From Thermodesulfitimonas autotrophica (GTDB taxonomy: Bacteria; Bacillota; Desulfotomaculia; Desulfotomaculales; Ammonificaceae), in contig NZ_RKRE01000002.1 of NCBI RefSeq assembly GCF_003815015.1, positions 372,001 to 436,000 on the forward strand: a stretch of DNA of 64,000 nucleotides, given 5' to 3'. The translations under genes were made by a program, and so were the position numbers. The notes under the pieces were generated by a model that was not told the origin of the DNA, did no database searches, and saw only the letters and a list, made by a program, of their open reading frames with translations. Positions 18,088-27,036 of the stretch are shown here, in pieces (position 1 is the stretch's first letter; each line of letters opens with the position of its first letter).

Positions 18088-20958
18088 TTACTCAAGCTGG
18101 CGCTTGACAGCCTCGGTCACAAAGAACTCCAGTTCGTCTCCTTCCTGGATGTCGTTGTAATTCTCGACCATCAGGCCGCACTCGAAGCCCTGCGCCACCT
18201 CGCGGACATCGTCCTTAAACCGCTTAAGGGAGGAAATCTTGCCGGTATGCACCACAACACCGTCCCGGATTACTCTGACACTCGCATCCCGGCCCACCTT
18301 GCCCTCGCTAACGTAGCAGCCCGCAATGGTACCCAGCCGGGAGACGTGGAAGACCTTCCGCACCTCCGCCCGTCCGGTCACGACCTCGCGGTACTCGGGC
18401 TCGAGCAAACCGGAGAGGGCTGCCTTCACATCGTTGATCGCGTCGTAGATTACCTGGTAGAGCCGGATATCGACCTTTTCGCGCTCCTGCGCCTTGCGTG
18501 CGTTCACGTCGGGGCGCACGTTGAAACCGATGATAATCGCACCAGAAGCCGAGGCCAGCATGATATCGGTTTCGGTGATGGCCCCTACGCCCGTATGAAT
18601 CAGGTTAACCCTGACCTCGTCAGTGCCTAAGCGCTCGAGGGCCTTACTCAAAGCCTCAACCGAGCCCTGAACGTCAGCCTTGACGATCAGCGGCAACTCC
18701 TTGATCTGCCCTTCCTGGATGCGTCTATAGACATCCTCAAGGGCAATTTTCGCCCGGGCGCGGGCCTCTTCCTCACGCTTCTTTGCCAGGCGCTTCTGCG
18801 CGATCTGGCGGGCCAACCGCTCCTCCACAACCACAAAGGCCTCGCCCGCCTCAGGCACCTCTGAAAAGCCGAGCACTTCTACCGGTGTCGAGGGGCCCGC
18901 CTCGCTCACCCGCCGGCCACGGTCATCGATCATGGCCCGGACCCGCGCGAACTGCTGGCCCGCAACGAGGGTATCGCCGACGTTGAGGGTACCGTTCTGC
19001 ACCAGCACGGTGGCAACGGGACCGCGTCCCTTATCGAGGCGCGATTCGATGATTGTCCCCCGCGCGGGACGGTCCGGATTGGCCTTGAGTTCTAAAATAT
19101 CGGCTACCAGCAGGATCATTTCCAGAAGGTCTTCGATCCCCTGTTTCTTTAAAGCCGAAACCGGAACCACAATCGTATCGCCGCCCCAGTCTTCCGGAAC
19201 GAGGCCCTGGTCGGCAAGCTCTTTTTTCACCCGGTCGGGGTTGGCGTTCGGCTTATCGATCTTGTTCAGGGCAACCACTATCGGCACGTTGGCTGCCCGG
19301 GCGTGGTTAATGGCCTCAACCGTCTGCGGCATGACACCGTCGTCGGCCGCCACCACCAGTACCGCTACGTCGGTTACTTTGGCGCCCCGTGCCCGCATCG
19401 CGGTAAAAGCTTCGTGGCCGGGAGTATCGATGAAGGTGATCTTCCGGTTATTCTTTTCGACCTGGTAAGCACCGATGTGCTGCGTAATGCCCCCTGCTTC
19501 CGTGGCGGTCACGTTGGTCTTACGGATGGCGTCCAGCAGCGATGTCTTGCCGTGGTCCACGTGGCCCATCACCGTTACTATCGGCGGTCGGGGTTTCAGC
19601 GCCGCGGGATCGGTTTCCGGTTCTTCGGCCAGCAGCGATTCGATATCGAACTCCGGCTTGACCTCGACCTCGTAGCCGAACTCTTGAGCCAGGATCGCAG
19701 CCGTCTCGGCGTCGATTTCCTGGTTTATCGTCACCAGCATTCCAAGCATCATCAGCCTTTTGATGAGGTCGGCGGCCTTTACGTGCATCTTCTCGGCCAG
19801 ATCCTTGATGGTGATCGTCTCGCCGATCTGGATTGGTTTCCTCTCAACCGGTCTTAGGGCCTGAGCCGCAGTCTCCTTCCGCCGCTTGACCAACTTATTC
19901 TTGAGTTTTTCGCCTTCTTCTTCCCACTCAGGCAGGAAACGGTCCGTAGCCCGCTCTTTGATCTTCTTCTCCGGTTTGAACCGTTCCGTTTTCTGCTGGA
20001 CCTTGGTCTTATCCACCTGCGGCGGTGGCGGAATCACGCCGAGCTTCGGCGGCCGCCGGTCACCCGCAGGGCGCCGGTCACCCGCAGGACGGGTCTCCTT
20101 TTTCTCCCCGGGCAACTCGCGCCGTCCGGTATGCGGACGTCCTTCTCTTGGCTGTCTGGCTTTGCCAGTCCCGGTTGCCGGCCGCGAAAAGGGCTTGTGC
20201 CCCTCCGGCCTTCCTATGGCTTCCCGCTCGCGCCGGGGTTCCGGCAGGGTAACCATTCCTTTCCCGACGGCACCCGTCACTTTCTGCACCTCTGGTGGTT
20301 TCCGTACCGCCGCCGCTCCCGCGGCCTGCTGGGGGACGGGTGCCACAGCTGGTGCCGCATCAGCCGGTTTCTCGGAGGCGGGCGCCTCGGTGACTGCCGG
20401 TTTAACCGGCGCAGCAACGGTCGCCTGGCCCTGCTCCCTAGCGACATCCGCTGGCCTGGCTTCGGGAGCCGCCTTGGGTTCCGGCCGCACGGCAGGAGCG
20501 GTAATTCCACCTAAGATACCTTTGCCTATCTTTTTCTCGAAGGTCAGCGGGCGCTCCGCAAACCTCCTGTCGGGAGGACGTTGCGGCACTCTATCGACCA
20601 AACCCGGCCCATACTTCGAAAGGGCAGACGCATCTTTCGCTACCGCCTCCGGCTTCGGTTCTTTTGCTTCCGTCCGCGGCGGCGGCGCCGGCCCCCCGGA
20701 AGCTTTCTCCCCGCCTGCATCCGGTGCTTCCCGCTCCCCTCTGGGTTTCGCAGGGGAAGGGTTCACCACAACAGCGTGCTCACCCGCCGGCCGCGTAGCT
20801 CTTGCCGCAAGTGAGGCCCGTAATTTCATCTCTTCTTCCTCGGTCAAAGCCGAGAAATTACATTTGACTTCAATGCCTAAATCGGCAAGCTTTTTTATCA
20901 ATTCTTTACTCTCCATGTTTAGCTCTTTCGCCAGTTCATGCACCCTTTTTTTCGCCAT
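18088..20958 (-). CDS. infB: translation initiation factor IF-2
   Basis: GTPase that places initiator tRNA on the ribosome. 956 residues. N-terminal IF2_N domain, then a long low-complexity linker rich in Pro, Ala, Arg and Glu (about 55-370) with a duplicated RPAGDR unit. A second IF2_N domain lies near 375. The G domain begins at about 465: [23 protein letters not shown]. Domains II-IV complete the protein. Part of the rimP-nusA-ylxR-ylxQ-infB-rbfA operon. Confidence 0.98.
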   Translation of the reverse strand: MAKKRVHELAKELNMESKELIKKLADLGIEVKCNFSALTEEEEMKLRASLAARATRPAGEHAVVVNPSPAKPRGEREAPDAGGEKASGGPAPPPRTEAKEPKPEAVAKDASALSKYGPGLVDRVPQRPPDRRFAERPLTFEKKIGKGILGGITAPAVRPEPKAAPEARPADVAREQGQATVAAPVKPAVTEAPASEKPADAAPAVAPVPQQAAGAAAVRKPPEVQKVTGAVGKGMVTLPEPRREREAIGRPEGHKPFSRPATGTGKARQPREGRPHTGRRELPGEKKETRPAGDRRPAGDRRPPKLGVIPPPPQVDKTKVQQKTERFKPEKKIKERATDRFLPEWEEEGEKLKNKLVKRRKETAAQALRPVERKPIQIGETITIKDLAEKMHVKAADLIKRLMMLGMLVTINQEIDAETAAILAQEFGYEVEVKPEFDIESLLAEEPETDPAALKPRPPIVTVMGHVDHGKTSLLDAIRKTNVTATEAGGITQHIGAYQVEKNNRKITFIDTPGHEAFTAMRARGAKVTDVAVLVVAADDGVMPQTVEAINHARAANVPIVVALNKIDKPNANPDRVKKELADQGLVPEDWGGDTIVVPVSALKKQGIEDLLEMILLVADILELKANPDRPARGTIIESRLDKGRGPVATVLVQNGTLNVGDTLVAGQQFARVRAMIDDRGRRVSEAGPSTPVEVLGFSEVPEAGEAFVVVEERLARQIAQKRLAKKREEEARARAKIALEDVYRRIQEGQIKELPLIVKADVQGSVEALSKALERLGTDEVRVNLIHTGVGAITETDIMLASASGAIIIGFNVRPDVNARKAQEREKVDIRLYQVIYDAINDVKAALSGLLEPEYREVVTGRAEVRKVFHVSRLGTIAGCYVSEGKVGRDASVRVIRDGVVVHTGKISSLKRFKDDVREVAQGFECGLMVENYNDIQEGDELEFFVTEAVKRQLE

Positions 20959-20989
20959 TCCATCACCTCCGCCTCTAAACGAAACAAGC

Positions 20990-21304
20990 CTATTTCTCGC
21001 CTCCCCCTATCAGGTTAAGAATGCGCGCCGCGAGACTTTCATCGAGAACGGCTACCACCGCCCGGGGCGGCCGGCCAAGTGCCGCCCCCAATTCAGCCTT
21101 CCGGCCGTAAACAACAACCGGAATTCCCGTCCCCCGCGCAAAGCGCTGGAAATCCTTGGCAGTCTGACCGGCGGCGTCGGCAGCAACAATAACAAGGCGC
21201 GCTTCCCGCTTCCTGATTTTAACCCGGACGACGAAATTCCCGGAAGCCACCTGGCCAGCTCGCTGCCCCAGACCCAAGAGCTGGACTATGTTTTTGGCGG
21301 GCAC
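20990..21304 (-). CDS. ylxQ: L7Ae-family ribosomal/RNA-binding protein YlxQ
   Basis: 104 residues. An L7Ae/L30e fold that binds kink-turn RNA in characterised homologues. Motifs: [16 protein letters not shown] near the N-terminus and [17 protein letters not shown]. The start overlaps the upstream ylxR-type gene by 19 bases. Conserved place between ylxR and infB. Confidence 0.92.
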   Translation of the reverse strand: MPAKNIVQLLGLGQRAGQVASGNFVVRVKIRKREARLVIVAADAAGQTAKDFQRFARGTGIPVVVYGRKAELGAALGRPPRAVVAVLDESLAARILNLIGGGEK

Positions 21305-21594
21305 CGCCGCATCAACTCCTCTCGAATGGCATCGATTACTTCTGCGGGTATGTTTTGTTCGAAAACGCGCTCGAGTTTCCTGGTCTTAATCGCTGCGGCC
21401 ATGCAATCTGCCGACGGGCAGATATAAGCCCCCCGGCCCGATTTTTTCCCGGTATGATCAACCAGGATCTCCCCGTCAGGGGTACGTACCACCCGGATAA
21501 GCTCCCTTTTCGGCTTCATCTCGCGGCAGCCAACGCACTGCCGTAACGGCACCCTCTTACTCCGCGCCAAACCCATACCCCCAAGCGCTGGCAC
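21286..21594 (-). CDS. rnpM: YlxR/RnpM-family RNA-binding protein
   Basis: 102 residues from a GTG start preceded by GGAG. The YlxR signature RQCVGCREMKPKRELIRVVR is followed by GRGAYICPSADC and the C-terminal helix RKLERVFE. RnpM has been reported as a modulator of RNase P activity in Bacillus. Between nusA and ylxQ as in other Firmicutes. Confidence 0.93.
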   Translation of the reverse strand: MPALGGMGLARSKRVPLRQCVGCREMKPKRELIRVVRTPDGEILVDHTGKKSGRGAYICPSADCMAAAIKTRKLERVFEQNIPAEVIDAIREELMRRCPPKT

Positions 21595-21631
21595 GAGCGA
21601 CTCCGGTTACCAAAGCCGGTGTTCCCACCTG

Positions 21632-22735
21632 TCAGCTCCCACGTTCCGCATATTCCTCTTCCTGCTCCTTGTAAAAAGCGGCGTATTCCTGGGCGTAGAT
21701 TTCCTCCATCTGCGACTCACTCTTGATGTCGATCTTCCACCCCGTCAGCTTCGCCACCAGGCGCGCATTCTGCCCCTCTTTCCCAATAGCCAGCGAAAGC
21801 TGGCTGTCCGGCACGATGACGCGGGCAATCTTTTCTTCCTCCCATACCTCCACCGCCACAGCCTTTGCCGGGCTCAAGGCCTCGGCTATAAAACGGGAGG
21901 GGTCGGGGTCCCACCGAACAACGTCGATCTTTTCGTGGCGTAGTTCGTTAACCACCGCCTGCACCCGGACTCCCTTCGGGCCAACGCAGGCGCCTACAGG
22001 ATCAACGTTTGGGTCGCGGGAGTAAACCGCGATCTTGGAACGGACGCCCGCTTCACGGGCTACCGCCTTCATCTCCACCAGCCCCTCCTGGATCTCCGGC
22101 ACCTCGATCTCAAAGAGACGCCGCAGAAATCCCGGGTGCGTCCGCGAAACGATGATCTGGGGGCCTTTAGGCGTCTTCCGCACCTCCAGGATGAACGCGC
22201 GGATCCGGTCACCCGGCCGGTAACGCTCGCCGGGTATCTGCTCCGCCGGCGGGAGGACCGCCTCGGTCTTGGCCAGCTCGATATAGACGTGGCGCTGCTC
22301 CACCCGCTGGACCGTCCCCGTGATTATGTCCCCTTCACGGCTGGCGTACATCTCGTAAATCATGTTGCGCTCGGCCTCGCGAATGCGCTGGACCACCACC
22401 TGCTTTGCCGTCTGGGCCGCGATCCGGCCGAAATCTTTGGGGGTAACTTCTATCTCCACGATATCGCCTACCTCGTAGCGCGGGTCAATCGCCTTAGCTT
22501 CCGCGAGGGAAATCTCCGCCCGCGGGTCGCCAACCGACTCAACAACCACGCGCTGGGCAAAAACTCGGCACTCGCCCGTTTCCCGGTCGATATAGACACG
22601 GGCGTTTTGCGTCGAGCCGAAGTGGCGCCGGTAAGCCGAAAGGAGCGCCGCCTCAATCGCCTCCAACAGCATCTCGGTCGCAAGACCTCTCTCTTTCTCT
22701 AAGTCGCGCAGTGCTCTTAAGAACTCTATGTTCAA
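21632..22735 (-). CDS. nusA: transcription termination/antitermination protein NusA
   Basis: 367 residues. N-terminal RNA polymerase-binding domain, S1 domain near 135-200 (EGDIITGTVQRVEQRHVYIEL), then KH1 and KH2 (VGACVGPKGVRVQAVVNEL; LAIGKEGQNARLVAKLTGWKIDI). It has the short C-terminus typical of Firmicutes, with no acidic repeats. Second gene of its operon, 13 bases after rimP. Confidence 0.98.
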   Translation of the reverse strand: MNIEFLRALRDLEKERGLATEMLLEAIEAALLSAYRRHFGSTQNARVYIDRETGECRVFAQRVVVESVGDPRAEISLAEAKAIDPRYEVGDIVEIEVTPKDFGRIAAQTAKQVVVQRIREAERNMIYEMYASREGDIITGTVQRVEQRHVYIELAKTEAVLPPAEQIPGERYRPGDRIRAFILEVRKTPKGPQIIVSRTHPGFLRRLFEIEVPEIQEGLVEMKAVAREAGVRSKIAVYSRDPNVDPVGACVGPKGVRVQAVVNELRHEKIDVVRWDPDPSRFIAEALSPAKAVAVEVWEEEKIARVIVPDSQLSLAIGKEGQNARLVAKLTGWKIDIKSESQMEEIYAQEYAAFYKEQEEEYAERGS

Positions 22736-22747
22736 CCGTCAGCCCCC

Positions 22748-23215
22748 CTACTGCCAGTGAAATACCAAGTTGGCCTTTTGAATTGCCGTGTACGGAATCT
22801 CCAGTTCGGCCCCCTCGACGAGTAACCGCACCTTCTCCTCACCCGCCGCGATAATCCTGCCGGTGAATTTACGCCGTCCTTCAAAAGGAGTTGCGGTCAA
22901 AATACGCGCTTCGTGACCGGTAAAACGCAAAAAATCGGCCGGTTTTTTGAGCGGCCGTTCGATCCCAGGAGAAGATACCTCTAAGGCGTAGGCGTGGGGA
23001 ATGATATCCTGACGGTCAAGCTCTTGACCTAGCCGCTCGGAGAGGGCCTCGCAATCGTCAAGTCCCACCCCGTCCGCCTTATCGATGAAAACCCGCAGGA
23101 CCCAGCGGCCCCCTTCCTTCCGGTATTCCACATCAACAATTTCCAGACCGAGCGCCGCCGCTAACGGGCCGGCAACCGCCTGCACCCGGTCGGCAATCCT
23201 GTGTTTTACCTGCAC
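22748..23215 (-). CDS. rimP: ribosome maturation factor RimP
   Basis: 155 residues. Needed for 30S assembly. Typical segments: EIVDVEYRKEGGRWVLRVFID, DDCEALSERLGQELD and YALEVSSPGIERPLKKPADFLRF. First gene of the nusA-infB operon, with a leader hairpin and promoter upstream. Confidence 0.97.
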   Translation of the reverse strand: MQVKHRIADRVQAVAGPLAAALGLEIVDVEYRKEGGRWVLRVFIDKADGVGLDDCEALSERLGQELDRQDIIPHAYALEVSSPGIERPLKKPADFLRFTGHEARILTATPFEGRRKFTGRIIAAGEEKVRLLVEGAELEIPYTAIQKANLVFHWQ

Positions 23216-23265
23216 CGTAAAAACCCCCGCCCAACAAGTCTTCAGGCATCCCTTAAATTAACACG

Positions 23266-23290
23266 AAAGAGTGGGAACTACCCACTCTTT
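23266..23290 (-). promoter_or_regulatory. leader hairpin of the rimP-nusA operon
   Basis: A perfect 10-bp inverted repeat, AAAGAGTGGG and CCCACTCTTT, with a 5-base loop. On the transcribed strand it sits between the promoter and rimP and is followed by TTT. It could be an attenuator through which NusA controls its own operon, or an RNase processing site. Confidence 0.55.
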
Positions 23291-23325
23291 GCCAGGACTT
23301 AAACGTCACCACCGCTACCAAACGT

Positions 23326-23355
23326 AGTATAGCACAGAATCAGGTCCCTGTGCAA
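23326..23355 (-). promoter_or_regulatory. sigma-A promoter of the rimP-nusA-infB operon
   Basis: Minus strand: TTGCAC (23355-23350), 18-base spacer, TATACT (23331-23326). About 110 bases ahead of rimP. Confidence 0.7.
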
Positions 23356-23452
23356 CTGAAATTATGCCGCAACTCCTGCCGCGAATGGTCCCTGAATCCC
23401 CGACCTCGCCGGGAGCCCTGCGTGGCTGGCACCAAAACCGCCACTCGCCGGC

Positions 23453-23779
23453 CTACTCAACCCCGAGCAGGCGGTGCAATTTCTGCACTACGGTTTCCTT
23501 GGGCGTATAACCTACCTCCTGCGCCACCACCTTGCCGTGCTGGAAAAAGAGGAGGGTGGGAATACCCTTGATCCCGTAGCGCTGGGTAAGCGCCTGGTTC
23601 TCGTCAACATTGAGCTTAGCTACTTTCACCCGCCCGGCAAACTCATCAGCCACCTGGTCCACTATCGGTGACATGCTCCGGCAAGGTCCGCACCAGGCCG
23701 CCCAAAAATCGACTAGCACCGGCAGTTCGCTCTTTAACACCTCTTCCTCGAAATTCCGCTCGTTAACCTCAATTACCAT
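23453..23779 (-). CDS. trxA: thioredoxin
   Basis: Disulfide reductase of 108 residues, the normal length. Active site WCGPC in [17 protein letters not shown], cis-Pro in [11 protein letters not shown]. The ATG at 23779 is chosen because the protein then starts [14 protein letters not shown] as in the family; the frame is open further upstream but that part is not thioredoxin-like. Located 64 bases after the FmdB-type gene in the same direction. Confidence 0.96.
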   Translation of the reverse strand: MVIEVNERNFEEEVLKSELPVLVDFWAAWCGPCRSMSPIVDQVADEFAGRVKVAKLNVDENQALTQRYGIKGIPTLLFFQHGKVVAQEVGYTPKETVVQKLHRLLGVE

Positions 23780-23843
23780 CAAAGCTTCACCCCCGCGTTT
23801 TTTCAAGCGTGCGCGGGCCCACGGCCCGCCAGTATCAGATCCT

Positions 23844-24035
23844 TCACCCACCTTCGGCCGTCGGCCGACAACCACCAGCTTCCGAACCCCGGCCTGGAGC
23901 GCTGAAAGGACTCCAAATCTGTTTTAGATCGCTGCTCCCGCACTTAGGGCAACGGACACTCTCCTTCTCCGCCCAGCTGACCAGCACTGTAAAGCGGTGG
24001 GCGCAACGCCGGCACTCAAATTCGTACTGCGGCAC
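23844..24035 (-). CDS. FmdB-family zinc-ribbon protein
   Basis: 63 residues from the GTG at 24035 with an AGGAG ribosome site. Two CxxC knuckles ([10 protein letters not shown] and [11 protein letters not shown]) form the FmdB/CxxC_CXXC_SSSS zinc ribbon, which starts xPxYEFxC in most members. Function is unknown; homologues are described as possible regulatory proteins. Probably cotranscribed with thioredoxin. Confidence 0.85.
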   Translation of the reverse strand: MPQYEFECRRCAHRFTVLVSWAEKESVRCPKCGSSDLKQIWSPFSAPGRGSEAGGCRPTAEGG

Positions 24036-24089
24036 GCAACTCACTCCTCCATCGTCCTGTACAGGCGGTCCGGCTGTCCGTACAAAAAT

Positions 24090-24118
24090 AGTATAACGCA
24101 CCGGGGGCACCCTTTAAA
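24090..24118 (-). promoter_or_regulatory. candidate promoter for the zinc-ribbon and thioredoxin genes
   Basis: Minus strand: TTTAAA (24118-24113), 17 bases, TATACT (24095-24090). Good -10, weak -35. A TGTAC/GTACA hairpin lies in the resulting leader. Confidence 0.45.
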
Positions 24119-24160
24119 CGGCAACCGGTAACGGGCAGTCCCCCGAATAGCGTAACACTT

Positions 24161-25882
24161 TTATTTTAACTTTTTTGCCGGGAAAGATGAAGTGGTATTT
24201 TGCAAATTTTCTTGAGAAAGGAGACTTTTTACAATCTCCTTGAAAACCGGCGCGGCAGATGCGGCCCCGCTCTCGCCGTTCTCCACCATTACCACAACGA
24301 TATACTTAGGCCGTTCGGCCGGTGCGTACCCGGCAAACCAGGCGATCTTCCTTTTGCCCCCGGTTTCGGCCGTCCCCGTCTTCCCCGCACAACTCCATTC
24401 TTCTGTACCACCCTGCCGACCGGTGCCTTCGGCCACCGAAAGCGCCATCATTTCCCGTAACTTGGCCGCGGTTGCGGCCGAAAAAACCCGCCTGCCGGCA
24501 TCTGGCGGCAGTTCCTCCAAAACGCCGCGCCAGCGGAAGCCTTTTACCAGGCGCGGCCGGACATAGACCCCGTCGTTAACGACGGCGTTGACCAGGGCCG
24601 CGACCTGAACAGGCGTCACCAGAAGGGGGCCCTGGCCCACACTCAGGTTGACCAGGTTATGGGGCTGCAGGTAACAGCTCACTTCTTGCCGCGCATCCCG
24701 GGGCAGGGGGTAGCCTACCACTCCCCGGTCGGTGAAGCCGCAGCGCCGGTAATAGGCAAGCAACCGCGTCTTCCCGAGGGCCAGCCCCACCTGCGCAAAG
24801 ACCGGGTTGCAGGACTGGGCAAAGGCGCGGGCGAAGGTTATGGCACCGTGACCGGCAGGTAGCCAGCAGGGGATGAGGGGGTCTTTAGCGCCCCGGCAGA
24901 AAAAGCGGCTTTCCGGTTTTACCACACCCTCCTCACAAGCCGCCGCAGCCACCAGGATCTTAAACACTGAACCCGGCGGGTAAGGGGCAAAAGCCCGGTC
25001 CAAAAAGGCGGCGCTGTCACCCGCCTGCTCGCTGCAGGGATGCGCCGGTGCAAAGGCGGGCCTGCTGGCCACAGATAGGATGTCGCCTTTCCTCGCGGCA
25101 AGCACCACCACTGCTCCCCGGGCCACCTGCGCATCCATCACCGACTCTACCGCCCGCTGCACCCGGCTGTCGATAGCCAGAACCAGGTCGGACCGCCCGG
25201 CATCTTTGAACCTTTCGACGCGGACCCCAAGGCCGCCGATAACCCTGCCCCGCGCATCCCGGTAAATCCCAGCGACAGCACAAGGCACAGTACCTTTAAG
25301 GAGGTACTCGTAGTAGTACTCGCACCCTTTCCTGCCCACGTAATCGTCAAAGGCGTAAGGTTTTCCGGTGCGCGCCAGCTTCCGGTATTCCGCGCCCGAA
25401 CCGATCCGGCCCAGATGCCCTACCACATGGACCGCCAGGGGTCTCGTGCCGTAGCGCTCCCGGTAGGGAACAACCGCAACCCCCGGCCAGCCGGCTTTCG
25501 TGATCGCCGCCGCCTGCCCAGCCGTCAGACGGTAGGGGAGGCAAACCGGGTCGCGCCCGATTTGCGCCGCCACCCGCTCTGCGGGAACACCGAGCAACGC
25601 CGCGAGGCCGCCTGCCACCTGCTGTTTTTCCCGCACCAGCGCCGGGAATACCGCTACCCGCTTTTCCCAGTGTTCACCCGTCAGGGAAATACCGTGGGCG
25701 TCGAGGATACTCCCCCGGGGGTATTCCTCAAGCGGCAGCACATCAGCCTGCTGTCTGAAAGCGGCATAGGCGTATGCGGCACCGCGCACTACCTGAAGGT
25801 GGGTCAACCGCAGCAGCAGCCCGCCGTACAACAATCCCGCGCAGAGAAAAAAGATCACGATTCGCCGTCGGTACCGGTACAT
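24161..25882 (-). CDS. class B penicillin-binding protein (D,D-transpeptidase)
   Basis: 573 residues. N-terminal membrane anchor (about 9-28), dimerisation/pedestal domain to about 240, then the transpeptidase domain. Active-site motifs: SVFK (Ser305, Lys308) in PYPPGSVFKIL, SCN at 357-359, and KTG at 501-503. It crosslinks peptidoglycan outside the membrane. Lying directly downstream of mltG and the VanW protein, it completes a wall-synthesis group. Whether it serves elongation or sporulation is not decidable here. Confidence 0.92.
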   Translation of the reverse strand: MYRYRRRIVIFFLCAGLLYGGLLLRLTHLQVVRGAAYAYAAFRQQADVLPLEEYPRGSILDAHGISLTGEHWEKRVAVFPALVREKQQVAGGLAALLGVPAERVAAQIGRDPVCLPYRLTAGQAAAITKAGWPGVAVVPYRERYGTRPLAVHVVGHLGRIGSGAEYRKLARTGKPYAFDDYVGRKGCEYYYEYLLKGTVPCAVAGIYRDARGRVIGGLGVRVERFKDAGRSDLVLAIDSRVQRAVESVMDAQVARGAVVVLAARKGDILSVASRPAFAPAHPCSEQAGDSAAFLDRAFAPYPPGSVFKILVAAAACEEGVVKPESRFFCRGAKDPLIPCWLPAGHGAITFARAFAQSCNPVFAQVGLALGKTRLLAYYRRCGFTDRGVVGYPLPRDARQEVSCYLQPHNLVNLSVGQGPLLVTPVQVAALVNAVVNDGVYVRPRLVKGFRWRGVLEELPPDAGRRVFSAATAAKLREMMALSVAEGTGRQGGTEEWSCAGKTGTAETGGKRKIAWFAGYAPAERPKYIVVVMVENGESGAASAAPVFKEIVKSLLSQENLQNTTSSFPAKKLK

Positions 25883-25935
25883 CCTCTTCCCCGCTCTTTT
25901 TATGGAAGAGTTACCAGTTACGACGCGGCTTATAC

Positions 25936-27030
25936 CTATGGGCGTGGCTGGTAACGCTGCTTGTTGGCGTTGTGTTCCGTCAGGGTGCGCGCGAAAGCGT
26001 GGCTGCCGTCCGGTTTGGCAACGTAGTAAAGATAGTCCGTTTGCTGCGGGTGAATCACGGCAAGGAGAGAGGCCTTGCCGGGGGCAGCGATGGGACCCGG
26101 AGGAAGACCGTGCACCCGGTAAGTGTTATAGGGAGAATCGACTTCCAGATCGCGGTACAGAATCCGTTCGCGGTGCTCTCCCAGCGCGTACTCTACCGTA
26201 GCATCGACCTGCAGGAGCATCCCGCGCCGGAGGCGGTTATAGAGCACACCGGCGATAAGGGGCCGCTCCGTTGCGAGCTTTGCTTCCCGCTCCACCAGGG
26301 AGGCGAGGGTTACCGCCTGGTGGAGCGAAAGTCCCTGCCGCGCCGCCCCGGCAGCAAGGTCGATTTCTTCGGCCACAGCGGCGAAACGGCGGAGCATCCG
26401 GTCGATAATCTCCGCCGCGCTAATGCCGGGAAAGACCTCGTAGGTATCGGGGAAAAGGTATCCTTCCAGGCGTGCCGGACCCTTGAGCCCTTTTGGCAAA
26501 AAGGGATAGGCAAACCGGCCTTCGGCCGCCGCCCGGAGAAAATCCTCCCGCCGGACGATTCCTTGTCGCTCCAGCCGGAGAGCAATTTCGTCTAACGTGA
26601 GTCCTTCCGGAATGGTAAAACGCACGCTGACCTGCCTGCCGCGCGTCAGCAGTTCGAATATAACGGGCACAGGCATGTCGGAGGAAAGGCGGTAGGTGCC
26701 GCTAACAATCTTCTTATCGAAGTTGTGGAGGTAGCTGTAAAAGCGAAAACTGCCCGGGCTTCTGATAATGCCCTGGCGGTGCAGCTCTGCCGCCACCCAG
26801 GTGGTGCTGACCCCTTTAGGCACGGTGAAGAGGAGTTCCTTGCCGCCGCCGGGTGCCCTAAGCCCCCAGTTAAGATAAAGGCCCGCAAAACCGGTACCGA
26901 AAAACGAGACGCTCAGCAGCAAAAGGACGGTGAGCAACCGGCGTCCCGCCCTTAAAGCACCGAGCCTCTCCCGAATTTTCAACCGGCTTTTAAACCGGAT
27001 TATCTCCCGGATTCTCCCCCAACCCGGCAC
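25936..27030 (-). CDS. mltG: endolytic murein transglycosylase MltG
   Basis: 364 residues. One N-terminal transmembrane segment (about 33-52), a LysM-like domain, then the YceG/MltG catalytic domain with the Glu in TLASLVEREAKLATERPLIAGVLYNRL (given in family order), and a C-terminal PYNTYRVHGLPPGPIAAPG motif. It cleaves nascent glycan strands and is thought to end their polymerisation. Seven bases after the VanW gene. Confidence 0.95.
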   Translation of the reverse strand: MPGWGRIREIIRFKSRLKIRERLGALRAGRRLLTVLLLLSVSFFGTGFAGLYLNWGLRAPGGGKELLFTVPKGVSTTWVAAELHRQGIIRSPGSFRFYSYLHNFDKKIVSGTYRLSSDMPVPVIFELLTRGRQVSVRFTIPEGLTLDEIALRLERQGIVRREDFLRAAAEGRFAYPFLPKGLKGPARLEGYLFPDTYEVFPGISAAEIIDRMLRRFAAVAEEIDLAAGAARQGLSLHQAVTLASLVEREAKLATERPLIAGVLYNRLRRGMLLQVDATVEYALGEHRERILYRDLEVDSPYNTYRVHGLPPGPIAAPGKASLLAVIHPQQTDYLYYVAKPDGSHAFARTLTEHNANKQRYQPRP

Positions 27031-27036
27031 AAACTC

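Noticed and set aside
20025-20252. Plus-strand frames of up to 513 codons opposite infB
   Set aside because: They arise from the GC-rich low-complexity linker of IF-2 on the other strand and lack start signals and domains.
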